Assembly (NCBI RefSeq): GCF_022133705.1
Contig: NZ_JAKNHJ010000018.1
Span: 1 to 51,786 of the forward strand
From: Varibaculum cambriense
GTDB taxonomy: Bacteria > Actinomycetota > Actinomycetes > Actinomycetales > Actinomycetaceae
Direction: 5' to 3'
Length of the DNA stretch: 51,786 nt
Shown: positions 26,564 to 34,521 of the stretch, piece by piece
How the letters are laid out: every line of letters begins with the position of its first letter
Position numbering within the stretch: position 1 is the stretch's first letter
The notes under the pieces: generated by a model
What the model was told of the DNA's origin: nothing
The model's database searches: none
Seen by the model: only the letters and a program-made list of their open reading frames with translations
Made by a program: the position numbers and the translations under genes

Positions 26564-29500
26564 ATGAGCGCAAAGAAGCACCCCATTTTAAAACCAGTAA
26601 TCAGTATCTTGTTTGCCCTAGCCCTAGCAATTGGGGCAGGCCTAGCCACCCCCTTAAGTGCCTATGCGGCAGAGCCTACTTTAGTAGCTACCAAGGACAC
26701 TCCGCAGGCGAAAATAGAGCTATACCTAGTATCCGGAAATCCTAAAGCAGCCGGTCAGACCGTTGAATACCGGGTAAAACTAACCAATAAAACCGCCAAA
26801 GCTGCCTCCTTTGAGTCAGTGAACTACAACTTAGCAAATGCGGAAGGTTGCAAATGGCGCAACGCTGCCCCCAATCAAGTGCAGGAATGTTATATAGCGG
26901 GAATCACGAAAAAACTAACCCACGTAGTTACCCCAGCTGAGGCTACGGCAGGCGGATTTGTCCCCTACGTTACTTTCCGGATGTATTCCGAGGTGGAATA
27001 TGGCGGTGAAAAAACCAGTCTGGGCGGAATCAACGAAAATAAAATTCCGACCACCCTTACCGTTACCAACCCGAAACCAGCCGGTCAAAAATGGACGTTA
27101 GGAGAACGCATCAACTTCAAAGCCACTTTGATTAACCAGACTGGCAAAGCACGGGCACTGTCCGCTAAAAGCTCCAACCTGACAAATTGGGAAGGCTGCA
27201 AATGGTCAAATATGCCAGTTAATCGAGAAATGGATTGCGCTGCCCCCTACCATGTAGTCACGGAAGCTGACGTTAAAGCCGGTAAATTCACCCCCGAAAT
27301 AGTTTGGCAGTATTACCCCAATGCCGGATACACGGGGACAGCCACCTATTATGCGACCACCGAAGCCGAGGCGCTGCCGGTTGCCAACAACTATCTAAAG
27401 TTGGATAAGTTTGAGCTGGCTCCCGAGTCGCAAAAAGCTCACTACCAGGTGGGGGAGGTTCTGAAATTCGCGGTAGAAGTTAACGCTAACGGGGACGATG
27501 CTTTGAAAGTAGCACCCGTAACCGACACCGCCCTAACTAACCTGACTGACAGCGCCGCCAGCAGCTGCGAGCGTGAAAGTCTGGCAGTCGGGACAGTTCA
27601 CCGCTGCCAACTGACCTACACCATCACTGAAGCGGATTTAACCCGCGGTGAAGTGGAAGCCAAGTTAGCTATTGACGGGAAAATGGAGCAGCAACTACTT
27701 AATCGCATTACTGCCACAACTTTTGTATATACCCAAAAGCAATATCCGCAGGCAGACACGGGCACTAAAGCTAAAGACGCAGATCCGGCAGCGGAAGCTA
27801 AAATCAGTGAATTGCACACTGTAGCTACCAGCTCCAAACAGGCGAATATCCGTATTCCGGCAATCGCCGTTGCCCCGAATGGAGATATATTAGCCTCTTA
27901 CGATTACCGCCCGAAGAACGGCAGCATGAATGGAGGAGACTCCCCGAACGAAAACTCGATTATGCAGCGCCGTTCTACCGATAATGGCAAGACTTGGCAG
28001 CCAGAAACAGTGATTGCCCGCGGAATCGTGGGCAGCAACATTGCCGCCCCAAGAGGCTACTCCGACCCGTCGTACGTAGTAGACCATGAAAGTGGCACTA
28101 TTTTTAACTTCCACGTGTACAGCCAGGTATCGGGAGTATTCGCCAAGAATCCTGCCTATACTTTCACTCCAGACGGCAAAATTGATGAAACTAGCGAACA
28201 CGCCATGAACTTAGGGCTGTCTGTATCTACCGACAATGGTCACTCTTGGACGCAACGAGTAATCACTGACCAGGTGTTAGGGGAAAAAGCGCGGGAATTG
28301 CAATCTTGCTTTGCTACCTCCGGTGCCGGTACCCAAAAAATGACTGCTCCTAACAAAGGACGGCTGCTACAGCAGATGGCCTGCGTCCCGAAGAGCGGAG
28401 GGATTGTTGCCTACACGATTTATTCGGATGACCATGGTAAAACCTGGAAATCTGGTAACCCCACCCCAGCAGTAGTTGCGGGTAAAAAGTTTGACGAGAA
28501 CAAAGTTACTGAACTAAGCGATGGGAGCCTAATCCTGATTTCGCGCTCCCAAGCTGGTGGAGGCCGCATTATCTGTAGCTCTATCGATTCCGGGGAAAAC
28601 TGGAAAGATTGCCACGTTAGCAATGATTTAGCTGATGAGAACAATAATGCGCAAGTGATTCGAGCTTTTCCAAATGCGAAACCCGGCACTTTACGTTCAC
28701 AGGTGCTGCTGTTCTCGGGAACCGATAATGGGCGTAAGAATGGATATGTTTGGGTCTCATTTGATGACGGTAAAACCTGGCCGGTAAAGAAACAGTTCAA
28801 GACGGGCGGCACGGGCTATACCACTATGACCGTGCAGAAAGATGGCAATATCGGGTTATTGATGGAGCCCAATGGGGGCGGATGGGCAGACATTGCCCAC
28901 CTCAGTTTTAATCTACGCTGGTTAGAGGACGATTTCCGCACCGAACTTAAAGGGAAAGATGCCGCTGCTAGCGGGCAGGTTGGCAAAGAAATCACCCCGA
29001 TTTCAGTGACCGATTTATTTGAATGCAACGATCCGGTGCTAGCAGACACTTTCGAGGTAACTGGACTGCCCGAGGGCCTGGTATTCGATAAAGAAACCGG
29101 TCAGATTAGTGGCACTCCCGTTGGAAAACTTGAGGCAGACAAAGATTACGAAGTAACCGTTAGCCTCAAGGAAGCCGAAGACGGAACTGGATACCCCAGA
29201 GCCGCGCAGGCTAAGCTCGCCCTCAAGATTTCCCCGCGAGATGCCGCCACTCCAGCGCCTACCCCGCAGATCAGTCCGATAGCCGACCAAACCGTAACCG
29301 CGGACTCGATGATTACTCCTATTAAGTTAGAGGTTAAAGACGGGGCTATTGGAGCAGTTACCGGACTGCCTGAAGGAGTTAGTTTTGACGCCGCTACTGC
29401 AACCATCTTAGGGACTCCCAAGAAAGCGGGCTCCTATGAAGTCACGGTTACGGCTTTGAACGTGGATGGGGAGGAGAAAGCTACTGCTACCTTCACCATC

Positions 29501-29824
29501 ACCGTTGAGGAAGCAACGCCGACCCCCGGAGGCGATCCGGAACCGGGCACGAATCCAGATCCCGGTACAGATCCAGGAACTACCCCTGATCCAGGTACTT
29601 CCCCCGGCGATTCCACCCAACAGCCAGGTCAAAGCGGTAAAGACCATAAGAACCTGAAGCCCCAAGCGAGGGGCAAAGCGGCAAACCAGAAAGCTCAAAC
29701 CGCTACCCCGCAGCGAAAGGGACTAGCGAGAACCGGCGCAAATATGGGAGCCGAGTTGTTGGCGGTCTCGCTATTAATGTGCGGACTGGGTATCGCCACG
29801 CTTCAGCGCAGGAGGCGTGGATAG
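26564..29824 (+). CDS. nanH: Cell-wall-anchored sialidase (GH33)
   Basis: Secreted exo-sialidase of 1086 residues, predicted to remove terminal sialic acid from host glycoconjugates. Signal peptide about 1-36 (ending LSAYAAEP). Three N-terminal Ig-like repeats (about 37-395), each with a Cys pair. The GH33 six-blade propeller starts near ANIRIPAIAVAPNGDIL, which holds the RIP arginine, followed by five Asp boxes: STDNGKTW, STDNGHSW, SDDHGKTW, SIDSGENW and SFDDGKTW (about residues 470, 555, 621, 673 and 732). Then two He_PIG/Ig-like domains, a Pro/Gly/Thr-rich stalk, LARTG (about 1053-1057), a hydrophobic helix and QRRRRG. LAxTG is a known variant sorting signal in actinobacteria. Linkage specificity cannot be read. 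A strong terminator follows. Confidence 0.93.
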   Translation: MSAKKHPILKPVISILFALALAIGAGLATPLSAYAAEPTLVATKDTPQAKIELYLVSGNPKAAGQTVEYRVKLTNKTAKAASFESVNYNLANAEGCKWRNAAPNQVQECYIAGITKKLTHVVTPAEATAGGFVPYVTFRMYSEVEYGGEKTSLGGINENKIPTTLTVTNPKPAGQKWTLGERINFKATLINQTGKARALSAKSSNLTNWEGCKWSNMPVNREMDCAAPYHVVTEADVKAGKFTPEIVWQYYPNAGYTGTATYYATTEAEALPVANNYLKLDKFELAPESQKAHYQVGEVLKFAVEVNANGDDALKVAPVTDTALTNLTDSAASSCERESLAVGTVHRCQLTYTITEADLTRGEVEAKLAIDGKMEQQLLNRITATTFVYTQKQYPQADTGTKAKDADPAAEAKISELHTVATSSKQANIRIPAIAVAPNGDILASYDYRPKNGSMNGGDSPNENSIMQRRSTDNGKTWQPETVIARGIVGSNIAAPRGYSDPSYVVDHESGTIFNFHVYSQVSGVFAKNPAYTFTPDGKIDETSEHAMNLGLSVSTDNGHSWTQRVITDQVLGEKARELQSCFATSGAGTQKMTAPNKGRLLQQMACVPKSGGIVAYTIYSDDHGKTWKSGNPTPAVVAGKKFDENKVTELSDGSLILISRSQAGGGRIICSSIDSGENWKDCHVSNDLADENNNAQVIRAFPNAKPGTLRSQVLLFSGTDNGRKNGYVWVSFDDGKTWPVKKQFKTGGTGYTTMTVQKDGNIGLLMEPNGGGWADIAHLSFNLRWLEDDFRTELKGKDAAASGQVGKEITPISVTDLFECNDPVLADTFEVTGLPEGLVFDKETGQISGTPVGKLEADKDYEVTVSLKEAEDGTGYPRAAQAKLALKISPRDAATPAPTPQISPIADQTVTADSMITPIKLEVKDGAIGAVTGLPEGVSFDAATATILGTPKKAGSYEVTVTALNVDGEEKATATFTITVEEATPTPGGDPEPGTNPDPGTDPGTTPDPGTSPGDSTQQPGQSGKDHKNLKPQARGKAANQKAQTATPQRKGLARTGANMGAELLAVSLLMCGLGIATLQRRRRG

Positions 29825-29844
29825 AATCCAGTAACTAAGTAAAG

Positions 29845-29886
29845 GTTTTGTCTGGTGATGGATTGGTTTCCATCACCGGACAAAAC
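29845..29886 (+). terminator. Terminator of the sialidase gene
   Basis: An 18-bp inverted repeat (29845-29862 with 29869-29886, one G-T wobble) around TTGGTT, 20 bp after the stop. The stem is symmetrical, with A-rich and T-rich ends, so it could work in both directions. Confidence 0.85.
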
Positions 29887-30132
29887 AATTCTAGGCAATG
29901 GGATTAATGGGGATTAAGCACTCACGGAGCCTATTAGATCACGTGGGCGATTGGGGAACGCCGGACCGAGAAGCGCCAGTCGGCGCTAAGGCCGCTCGTA
30001 GCGGCAATTTTTGGAGCCCGGGGCTAAACGGCCCGACGCCCTTATAGTCTAGCGAAAGCCCTCCACCTGTGCATCTGACCTGGTAGAAGCCGATGATCGC
30101 AGATTTAGCCCGGAAAGGGTTTATTATTCTCT
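29887..30132 (+). promoter_or_regulatory. Leader/intergenic region with tandem hairpins before the lysozyme-like gene
   Basis: 246 bp without an ORF. AGCGCC/GGCGCT (29972-29987) and GCCGCT/AGCGGC (29991-30005) are adjacent hairpins, and the second is followed by AATTTTTGG. This is the layout of a terminator or attenuator in a 5' leader. GC-rich complementary blocks continue to about 30045. I cannot assign a riboswitch class. Confidence 0.45.
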
Positions 30133-31161
30133 TTGCCCTGCGAACCTAAATCTAGCGATAATGGGAAGGTGATTAATACTGCCCGAAAATATCGTTTGCG
30201 CCGTCTAGCAGCGCTTTTGATATTGGTTGTTCTGGTGGCAGTAATCGCCCTGGTGGTGAACCTGATTTATGGGTTTATCCGGCAAGAAGAATCCGCTGAT
30301 TCCATTCCCGAACCCACTATGCCTCCGGTTAGTGCTCAGGGTTTTAATGCTACCGATTTAATCAGCGAAACAGAGTTTACGCGCTGGGATTCCCTGTCCG
30401 CCTCCCAGATTCAAGATTTTATTACGGACTGGGGATACGGATGCCGCACAGGTAAAGCTAAGGCCATGCCAGAAAGCACCGGAATGACGCAGGCGAATGA
30501 TGACAGCAAAAAGCAAGAGGTGGAAGTTCCCTGTTTGAAAGATTTTCGCGCTAGCCTGCCTCCTCATGATCCTGACCGGTTTTGCCCGCAAGCGGTACCG
30601 GGTGGAGATAATCTTAACGCCGGTGAGGTTATCGCCCAGGTTTCTCGCAGCTGCCAGATTAACCCGAAAGCAATTCTGGTGACCCTACAAAAAGAACAGG
30701 GGCTGATCACCGTTTCTTCTTCCCGGCTTACCCCACGGAGATACGAAATAGCGATGGGCTATGGATGCCCCGATCATACCCAATGTGACCCCCAGTTCTA
30801 CGGGTTTGGCACACAGGTGTACTACGCGGCGCGCCAGTGGCGACGTTACCAGGTTGATTCCGGTTTATACGATGTGCAAGCTGGCAAACCGGTTACGTTA
30901 GGTTACGGCCCGGATTCACGCTGCGGCAGTAAAGAAATAGTTCCGAAAAATTGGCCGACCGCCGCCCTCTACAACTACACCCCCTACTTGGCTTCAGCCG
31001 ATGCCCTCGCCGGACTCAGCGACGATTGCGCCCAGCCGGGGAATCTGAATTTCTATCAATTTTATAAAGCCTGGTTTGGTGATCCCCGCCAGGGCGGGGG
31101 AGAAGTGCTGACCCGCAAAGCTTTGGCTGGGCGGCAAGATCAGCAAAAAGCAAAGCAGTAA
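30133..31161 (+). CDS. Membrane-anchored lysozyme-like (hemagglutinin-annotated) protein
   Basis: A 342-residue protein with a basic N-terminus, one transmembrane helix (about 26-51) and an extracytoplasmic domain. ILVTLQKEQGLITVSSSRLT (about 178-197) contains a Glu placed as in lysozyme/transglycosylase folds, and IAMGYGCPDHTQCDPQFYGF is a conserved Cys-containing block. Actinobacterial relatives are often labelled hemagglutinin without good evidence. A role in cell wall cleavage is inference. The start is uncertain: TTG 30133 has only a distant AAAGGG, and GTG 30169 has GGGAAG directly next to it. The gene has a hairpin-rich leader and is followed by a structured RNA candidate. It may be a pseudo-enzyme. 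Confidence 0.6.
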   Translation: MPCEPKSSDNGKVINTARKYRLRRLAALLILVVLVAVIALVVNLIYGFIRQEESADSIPEPTMPPVSAQGFNATDLISETEFTRWDSLSASQIQDFITDWGYGCRTGKAKAMPESTGMTQANDDSKKQEVEVPCLKDFRASLPPHDPDRFCPQAVPGGDNLNAGEVIAQVSRSCQINPKAILVTLQKEQGLITVSSSRLTPRRYEIAMGYGCPDHTQCDPQFYGFGTQVYYAARQWRRYQVDSGLYDVQAGKPVTLGYGPDSRCGSKEIVPKNWPTAALYNYTPYLASADALAGLSDDCAQPGNLNFYQFYKAWFGDPRQGGGEVLTRKALAGRQDQQKAKQ

Positions 31162-31231
31162 TAATAAAAAATAGGATTTTGATTGACAATAATCCTTCAT
31201 TGTTTACGCAGGAAGATGCTAAAATTACGGG

Positions 31232-31380
31232 GAGCGTTTGCAAGTTGACGCTCTGGCGAAGGATGTTATGGGAGGTATCCTCCGCCTAGGGGAGAATGCC
31301 AGGTATTTTCCCCTGACTCGGATCCCTACCGAGGACTGTTAGGGACTTGGGGGCTCAGGTAGGAAGCCTGAGCCCCCAAG
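31232..31380 (+). ncRNA. Candidate structured small RNA, family unknown
   Basis: Five consecutive stem-loops in 149 nt: GAGCGT/ACGCTC (31232-31253); GGCGAAGGAT/ATCCTCCGCC (31255-31286, one mismatch); AGGGGAGAAT/ATTTTCCCCT (31288-31314); CTCGG/CCGAG (31317-31333); and a 14-bp terminator stem (31346-31380). The loop TCCCTA of hairpin 4 (31323-31328) is complementary to TAGGGA (31340-31345), which would make an H-type pseudoknot next to the terminator. TAAAAT at 31220 could be a -10 element. I tested it mentally against tmRNA, RNase P, SRP, 6S/6C and common riboswitches and see no match. Orientation is set by the terminator position and the TAAAAT; the minus strand is possible. Confidence 0.6.
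31346..31380 (+). terminator. Terminator of the small RNA candidate
   Basis: CTTGGGGGCTCAGG (31346-31359) and CCTGAGCCCCCAAG (31367-31380) form a perfect 14-bp stem with a 7-nt loop, followed by CAATTCCTTT. It could also serve the lysozyme-like gene 185 bp upstream. Confidence 0.75.
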
Positions 31381-31454
31381 CAATTCCTTTCCTTACCCCT
31401 GAATGCCTGTTGTCGGTGTGCTTACCTGTTCCCAGCTAACGCTGCCTCCCGCGC

Positions 31455-31557
31455 GTGCGGGCGGATTTTACCTCGCGCCCCGAAATCCGGAAAATGCTCT
31501 GGCATTTTCACGGATTTAGTGCCCGAAGCCTACCCCTCGGCATAAATCCGCCCACAC
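31455..31557. repeat. Nested inverted repeat, block 1
   Basis: Outer arms 31455-31468 and 31544-31557 (14 bp, one mismatch; core GGGCGGATTT/AAATCCGCCC) enclose inner arms AAATCCGGAAAATGC (31483-31497) and GCATTTTCACGGATTT (31502-31517) with a small bulge. The AAATCCG element recurs in both the outer and inner arms. Confidence 0.7.
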
Positions 31558-31614
31558 ACGCTCACCCTAGCCCCGCGCTTGGAGGTATCGCGCGCAAAGG
31601 TCGCGATTTCGAGA

Positions 31615-31718
31615 TGCGGGGAAAAGTTTTATCCGAGTGGGTGCGGTGGGCATAAGAATTCGGAAAACGCCGCTACGTTTTCCGAATTCTTGGGCGGGAG
31701 GAAAAACTTTTCCCCGCA
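31615..31718. repeat. Nested inverted repeat, block 2
   Basis: Outer arms TGCGGGGAAAAGTTTT (31615-31630) and AAAACTTTTCCCCGCA (31703-31718) are perfect over 16 bp. They enclose a second perfect 16-bp repeat, AAGAATTCGGAAAACG (31654-31669) and CGTTTTCCGAATTCTT (31676-31691). The layout copies block 1. Confidence 0.8.
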
Positions 31719-31772
31719 TATACCGTGTGCAGCAGAAACAATCGGAACCTCGGGATACTCACTTAGATGCAA

Positions 31773-32417
31773 TTAGTCAGCGGGGTCGGGGTTTTTTAGG
31801 GCGCTCAGAGGAGAATCTAAAACCAGTGCTTGCAGGTAAAGAACAAACCCGATGCCGAAAAGAGGCATTATGATCAGGGCGCTCCAGAAAAGGCTGGGAC
31901 GCAAGTAAAGCCCAGCTAGCGGTAAGATCGCGAAAAGTAGGGCGCTCAAGGTGCGCGGCAGGCGTCCGATGGCCAGCAACGCAGCGTTGCGCAAAGTTTG
32001 CTTAAACGAGGCCGAGAATTGGGAACTATAGGCAAAGAACCAGATTCCAATGGCGGTTATTACTGCCATGCCGAACAGTACCCCGGCGCGCATTACTAGA
32101 TGCCAGGTAGGAGAAGCTGGCAGATATTTAACTAGCTGAAGTTGGTAGGCTCCCACTAGTAGCAGAGCGACTAGCAATACTCCTCCGCCGAAGGCTGAAC
32201 GAAAATCGCTGCGAAAGTGACGCCAGAAAGTAAAACCGGGTCGCGCGCCCTCTTCCCGTACTATCTGTAATAAGACGTAGTAGCCTGCGCTAAGAGCAGG
32301 CCCGATCGTGATCACCGGCAGCGATGCTATACAGATAAAAAGGCTGATCATTGCGACATCAGCAATCAAGGTTAGCAGCGCGGCCAAGAAGCCGTAGTGA
32401 GAGAAAAATCGGTTCAT
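31773..32417 (-). CDS. DUF624 (YesL-like) membrane protein
   Basis: Polytopic membrane protein of 214 residues with about five helices. The N-terminal pattern SLPVITIGPALSAGYYVLLQ and the following VREEGARPGFTFWRHFRSDF are typical of the DUF624/YesL family. Such proteins usually sit with carbohydrate ABC importers whose role they may assist in an unknown way. ATG with CTGAGGAATT upstream. It lies 35 bp after lacI and is probably co-transcribed with it. Confidence 0.8.
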   Translation of the reverse strand: MNRFFSHYGFLAALLTLIADVAMISLFICIASLPVITIGPALSAGYYVLLQIVREEGARPGFTFWRHFRSDFRSAFGGGVLLVALLLVGAYQLQLVKYLPASPTWHLVMRAGVLFGMAVITAIGIWFFAYSSQFSASFKQTLRNAALLAIGRLPRTLSALLFAILPLAGLYLRPSLFWSALIIMPLFGIGFVLYLQALVLDSPLSALKNPDPAD

Positions 32418-32452
32418 AATTCCTCAGTTATTTCGTCAGCAGATAGGGGTAG

Positions 32453-33502
32453 CTAATCCGTGGGTGCCGGACCGGTAGAGTCTCCTATCAACAGACTGCC
32501 TCGCAATAATCTTTGCGGGCTTTCTAGTGGTTCCTTATTTATCTGGGCAAATAGTAGACGACAGGAAGTTTCTGCCAGTTGCTCAATGGGCTGCTCAACG
32601 GTGGTTAGAGCGGGGTTAGTGTAGCGGGAAAATTCGATTCCATCGAAACCAGTAATTGAAACATCTTCCGGTATTTTCAGTCCTGCATCTATCAAAGCCT
32701 TTTGGGCACCGAGAGCAATCACGTCACTAATCGCCACTACTGCCGTAAAAGGAATCTTACGGGCAAGCAGACGGGAAGCCATTTGGTATCCGTAACTAAA
32801 GGAGTAGGGATCATCGCCATCTCCCCCTCTTACAATCAGCTTTTCCTCAGCCGTGATTCCCTGTGCGTTTAATGCAGAAACAAAAGCCTTTTCCCGGATT
32901 GCTCCCACAGAGCGTTCGCTTTGATCAGGGCCGAGAAAGGCAATCCGATGATGCCCGAGACCAGTGAGGTGAGAGATGATCAGGGAGATTCCGTGTGCCT
33001 CGTCAACGCTAACCGCAGCCACGGAATTATCCCAGGCAGGTGCCGGTGGCACAGTGCAAAGGGTGAAGGGGAGGGGAAAGTTATTAAAAATCGCCGTTGA
33101 TTCGCGCGCTTCTCCTCCTAAGAAAAGCACTCCGGCGGCCTCGGAATCTTGATAGGCACCGCGTCCAATGTTTACCTCATCCGCTTCGTGGGGAACTCGT
33201 AATAGCGACATTTGGTAGCCGTGGGCACGGATTGCTTTTTCCAGGGGGTCAATTAGTGAAAGGAAGAAAGGATTGGATGGTCCTTTCATTACTACTGCAA
33301 TGTTATTGATATTTTGGCATCTTAGGTTCTGTGCGTGCCGATTGGGCTGGTAATGAAGATCTTGTGTAACTTGGAGGATTCGCGCACGAGTAGCCGGGGA
33401 TATTCCACTCTGATTGTTGAGGGCGCGAGATACCGTAGTAATCCCCACCTGTGCGGCAGCGGCGACATCCCTGATAGTCACGGCGGGTGGCGGTTGTGAC
33501 AT
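32453..33502 (-). CDS. LacI-family transcriptional regulator
   Basis: Sugar-responsive repressor of 349 residues. The N-terminal helix-turn-helix VTIRDVAAAAQVGITTVSRA is followed by the hinge helix NRHAQNLR and a periplasmic-binding-protein-like effector domain (SVTGFDGIEFSRYTNPALTT near the end). It sits between the ABC permeases and DUF624 and is the likely regulator of that operon. The perfect palindrome TCGGAAACGTTTCCGA upstream of the binding-protein gene is a typical LacI-family operator. The inducer is unknown. Confidence 0.92.
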   Translation of the reverse strand: MSQPPPAVTIRDVAAAAQVGITTVSRALNNQSGISPATRARILQVTQDLHYQPNRHAQNLRCQNINNIAVVMKGPSNPFFLSLIDPLEKAIRAHGYQMSLLRVPHEADEVNIGRGAYQDSEAAGVLFLGGEARESTAIFNNFPLPFTLCTVPPAPAWDNSVAAVSVDEAHGISLIISHLTGLGHHRIAFLGPDQSERSVGAIREKAFVSALNAQGITAEEKLIVRGGDGDDPYSFSYGYQMASRLLARKIPFTAVVAISDVIALGAQKALIDAGLKIPEDVSITGFDGIEFSRYTNPALTTVEQPIEQLAETSCRLLFAQINKEPLESPQRLLRGSLLIGDSTGPAPTD

Positions 33503-33550
33503 GGGAATAAATCCTTGATTCTATAAGTGTTTGACAGTAGTTAAAGATAA

Positions 33551-33594
33551 CAGGGATTGGGATGGAAGTGTTTTTCCTTCCGCCCCAATCCCTG
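33551..33594 (-). terminator. Terminator between the ABC permeases and lacI
   Basis: CAGGGATTGGGATGGAAG (33551-33568) pairs with CTTCCGCCCCAATCCCTG (33577-33594), 18 bp with one mismatch and one wobble. It lies 16 bp after the last permease gene, so lacI has its own promoter or is reached by read-through. Confidence 0.8.
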
Positions 33595-33609
33595 CTTGAT
33601 TTAAGGTTC

Positions 33610-34521
33610 TTAGCCTTTAACGGCGCCGGCGGCCACACCCTCGATAATGTACTTCTGCATGAAAATGTAGAAGATAACAATCGGGATGATCGCCAGCACT
33701 AGCATTGCCATGAGGGCACCCATATCCCGGTTGCCGTTAGAGCCCAGCAGGAACTGAACCACGATCGGGATAGTGCGATATTCGCTGCCTGGCCCCAAAA
33801 CCAGGTTGGGGAGTAGGAAGTCATTCCAGACCCACATGGTATTGAGGATGGCTACGGTAATCGCAGTGGGTTTTAGCATCGGCAGTACTACCCGGAAGTA
33901 AGTTTGTACCGGGTTGCAGCCGTCAATAGTGGCGGCCTCTTCAATATCAATCGGAATCGATTTAACGAATCCGGCAAACATGAAGACGCTAAGGCCGGCA
34001 CCAAATCCCAGATAGAGAACCATCATTCCCACAGGATTATCTAGGCCCAGGATGCTGGATACCTGCACCGTGGGGAACATAACCATCTGGAAGGGGATCA
34101 CCATCGAGAATACAAAAATGTAATACAGGGCGCTGGTCCACCAACGCTTTACTCGAGTTATGTAGTAAGCAGTCATCGCACATAGCATGACGATAATTGC
34201 TACCGATCCGATAGTGATTACGAACGACCACAATATCGAACTAAAGAAGTTCGATAGTTGCAGACCGGTTACGTAGTTCTCAAGCCCAACGAAGGTATCT
34301 CCCATAGGAAGAGCGAAAGGATTGTTTGACAGCTCGAACTTCGACTTGAACGAGTTCATAAGAACGAACAGGATTGGCCCTAAGAATATACAGGTCAAAG
34401 CAATCAAGACGATATAAATAATAACTTTGCCAATCGGGTTAATCCCGGACTTGCCGGTGTCTTTAACGGGTTTTTGCTTGGCAACAGGCTGCCCGGGGGC
34501 AGTAACGGTAGTGGTGCTCAT
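33610..34521 (-). CDS. Carbohydrate ABC transporter permease (MalG type)
   Basis: Inner-membrane permease of 303 residues with six helices and the EAA loop EEAATIDGCNPVQTYFRVVLPMLKP in its usual place; this contacts the ATPase. A cytoplasmic N-terminal tail of about 30 residues is Lys/Pro-rich. Its ATG overlaps the stop of the MalF-type permease gene by 4 bp. It probably forms a heterodimer with that protein. The ATPase must be encoded elsewhere, as is common for MsmK/MsiK-energised CUT1 systems. Confidence 0.92.
   Translation of the reverse strand: MSTTTVTAPGQPVAKQKPVKDTGKSGINPIGKVIIYIVLIALTCIFLGPILFVLMNSFKSKFELSNNPFALPMGDTFVGLENYVTGLQLSNFFSSILWSFVITIGSVAIIVMLCAMTAYYITRVKRWWTSALYYIFVFSMVIPFQMVMFPTVQVSSILGLDNPVGMMVLYLGFGAGLSVFMFAGFVKSIPIDIEEAATIDGCNPVQTYFRVVLPMLKPTAITVAILNTMWVWNDFLLPNLVLGPGSEYRTIPIVVQFLLGSNGNRDMGALMAMLVLAIIPIVIFYIFMQKYIIEGVAAGAVKG

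Larger units (their letters stand above)
31162..31772. other. 611-bp gene-free region rich in RNA-like structure
   Basis: No coding region is supported on either strand. The left part holds a string of stem-loops ending in a terminator (31232-31380). The right part holds two nested inverted-repeat blocks (31455-31557 and 31615-31718). TTGACA occurs at 31183-31188 and TAAAAT at 31220-31225 but not at standard spacing to each other. Confidence 0.6.

Noticed and set aside
29887-30132. c-di-AMP (ydaO) riboswitch call for the leader
   Set aside because: The gene context fits, but the conserved GACAGCTAAC-type segment is not seen; kept only as a hypothesis to test.
18149-31161. Mobile element or prophage carrying the glycan island
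   Set aside because: No transposase, integrase, att site or flanking direct repeat is visible in the window.
31232-31380. Assignment of the RNA candidate to tmRNA, SRP RNA, 6S/6C RNA or RNase P
   Set aside because: The conserved core sequences of these families (for example the SRP GGAAG tetraloop region or RNase P GAGGAAAGTCC) are absent.
31441-31720. Integron attC site or CRISPR array
   Set aside because: The nested palindromes lack attC core (GTTRRRY) ends, and there are no regularly spaced direct repeats or cas genes.
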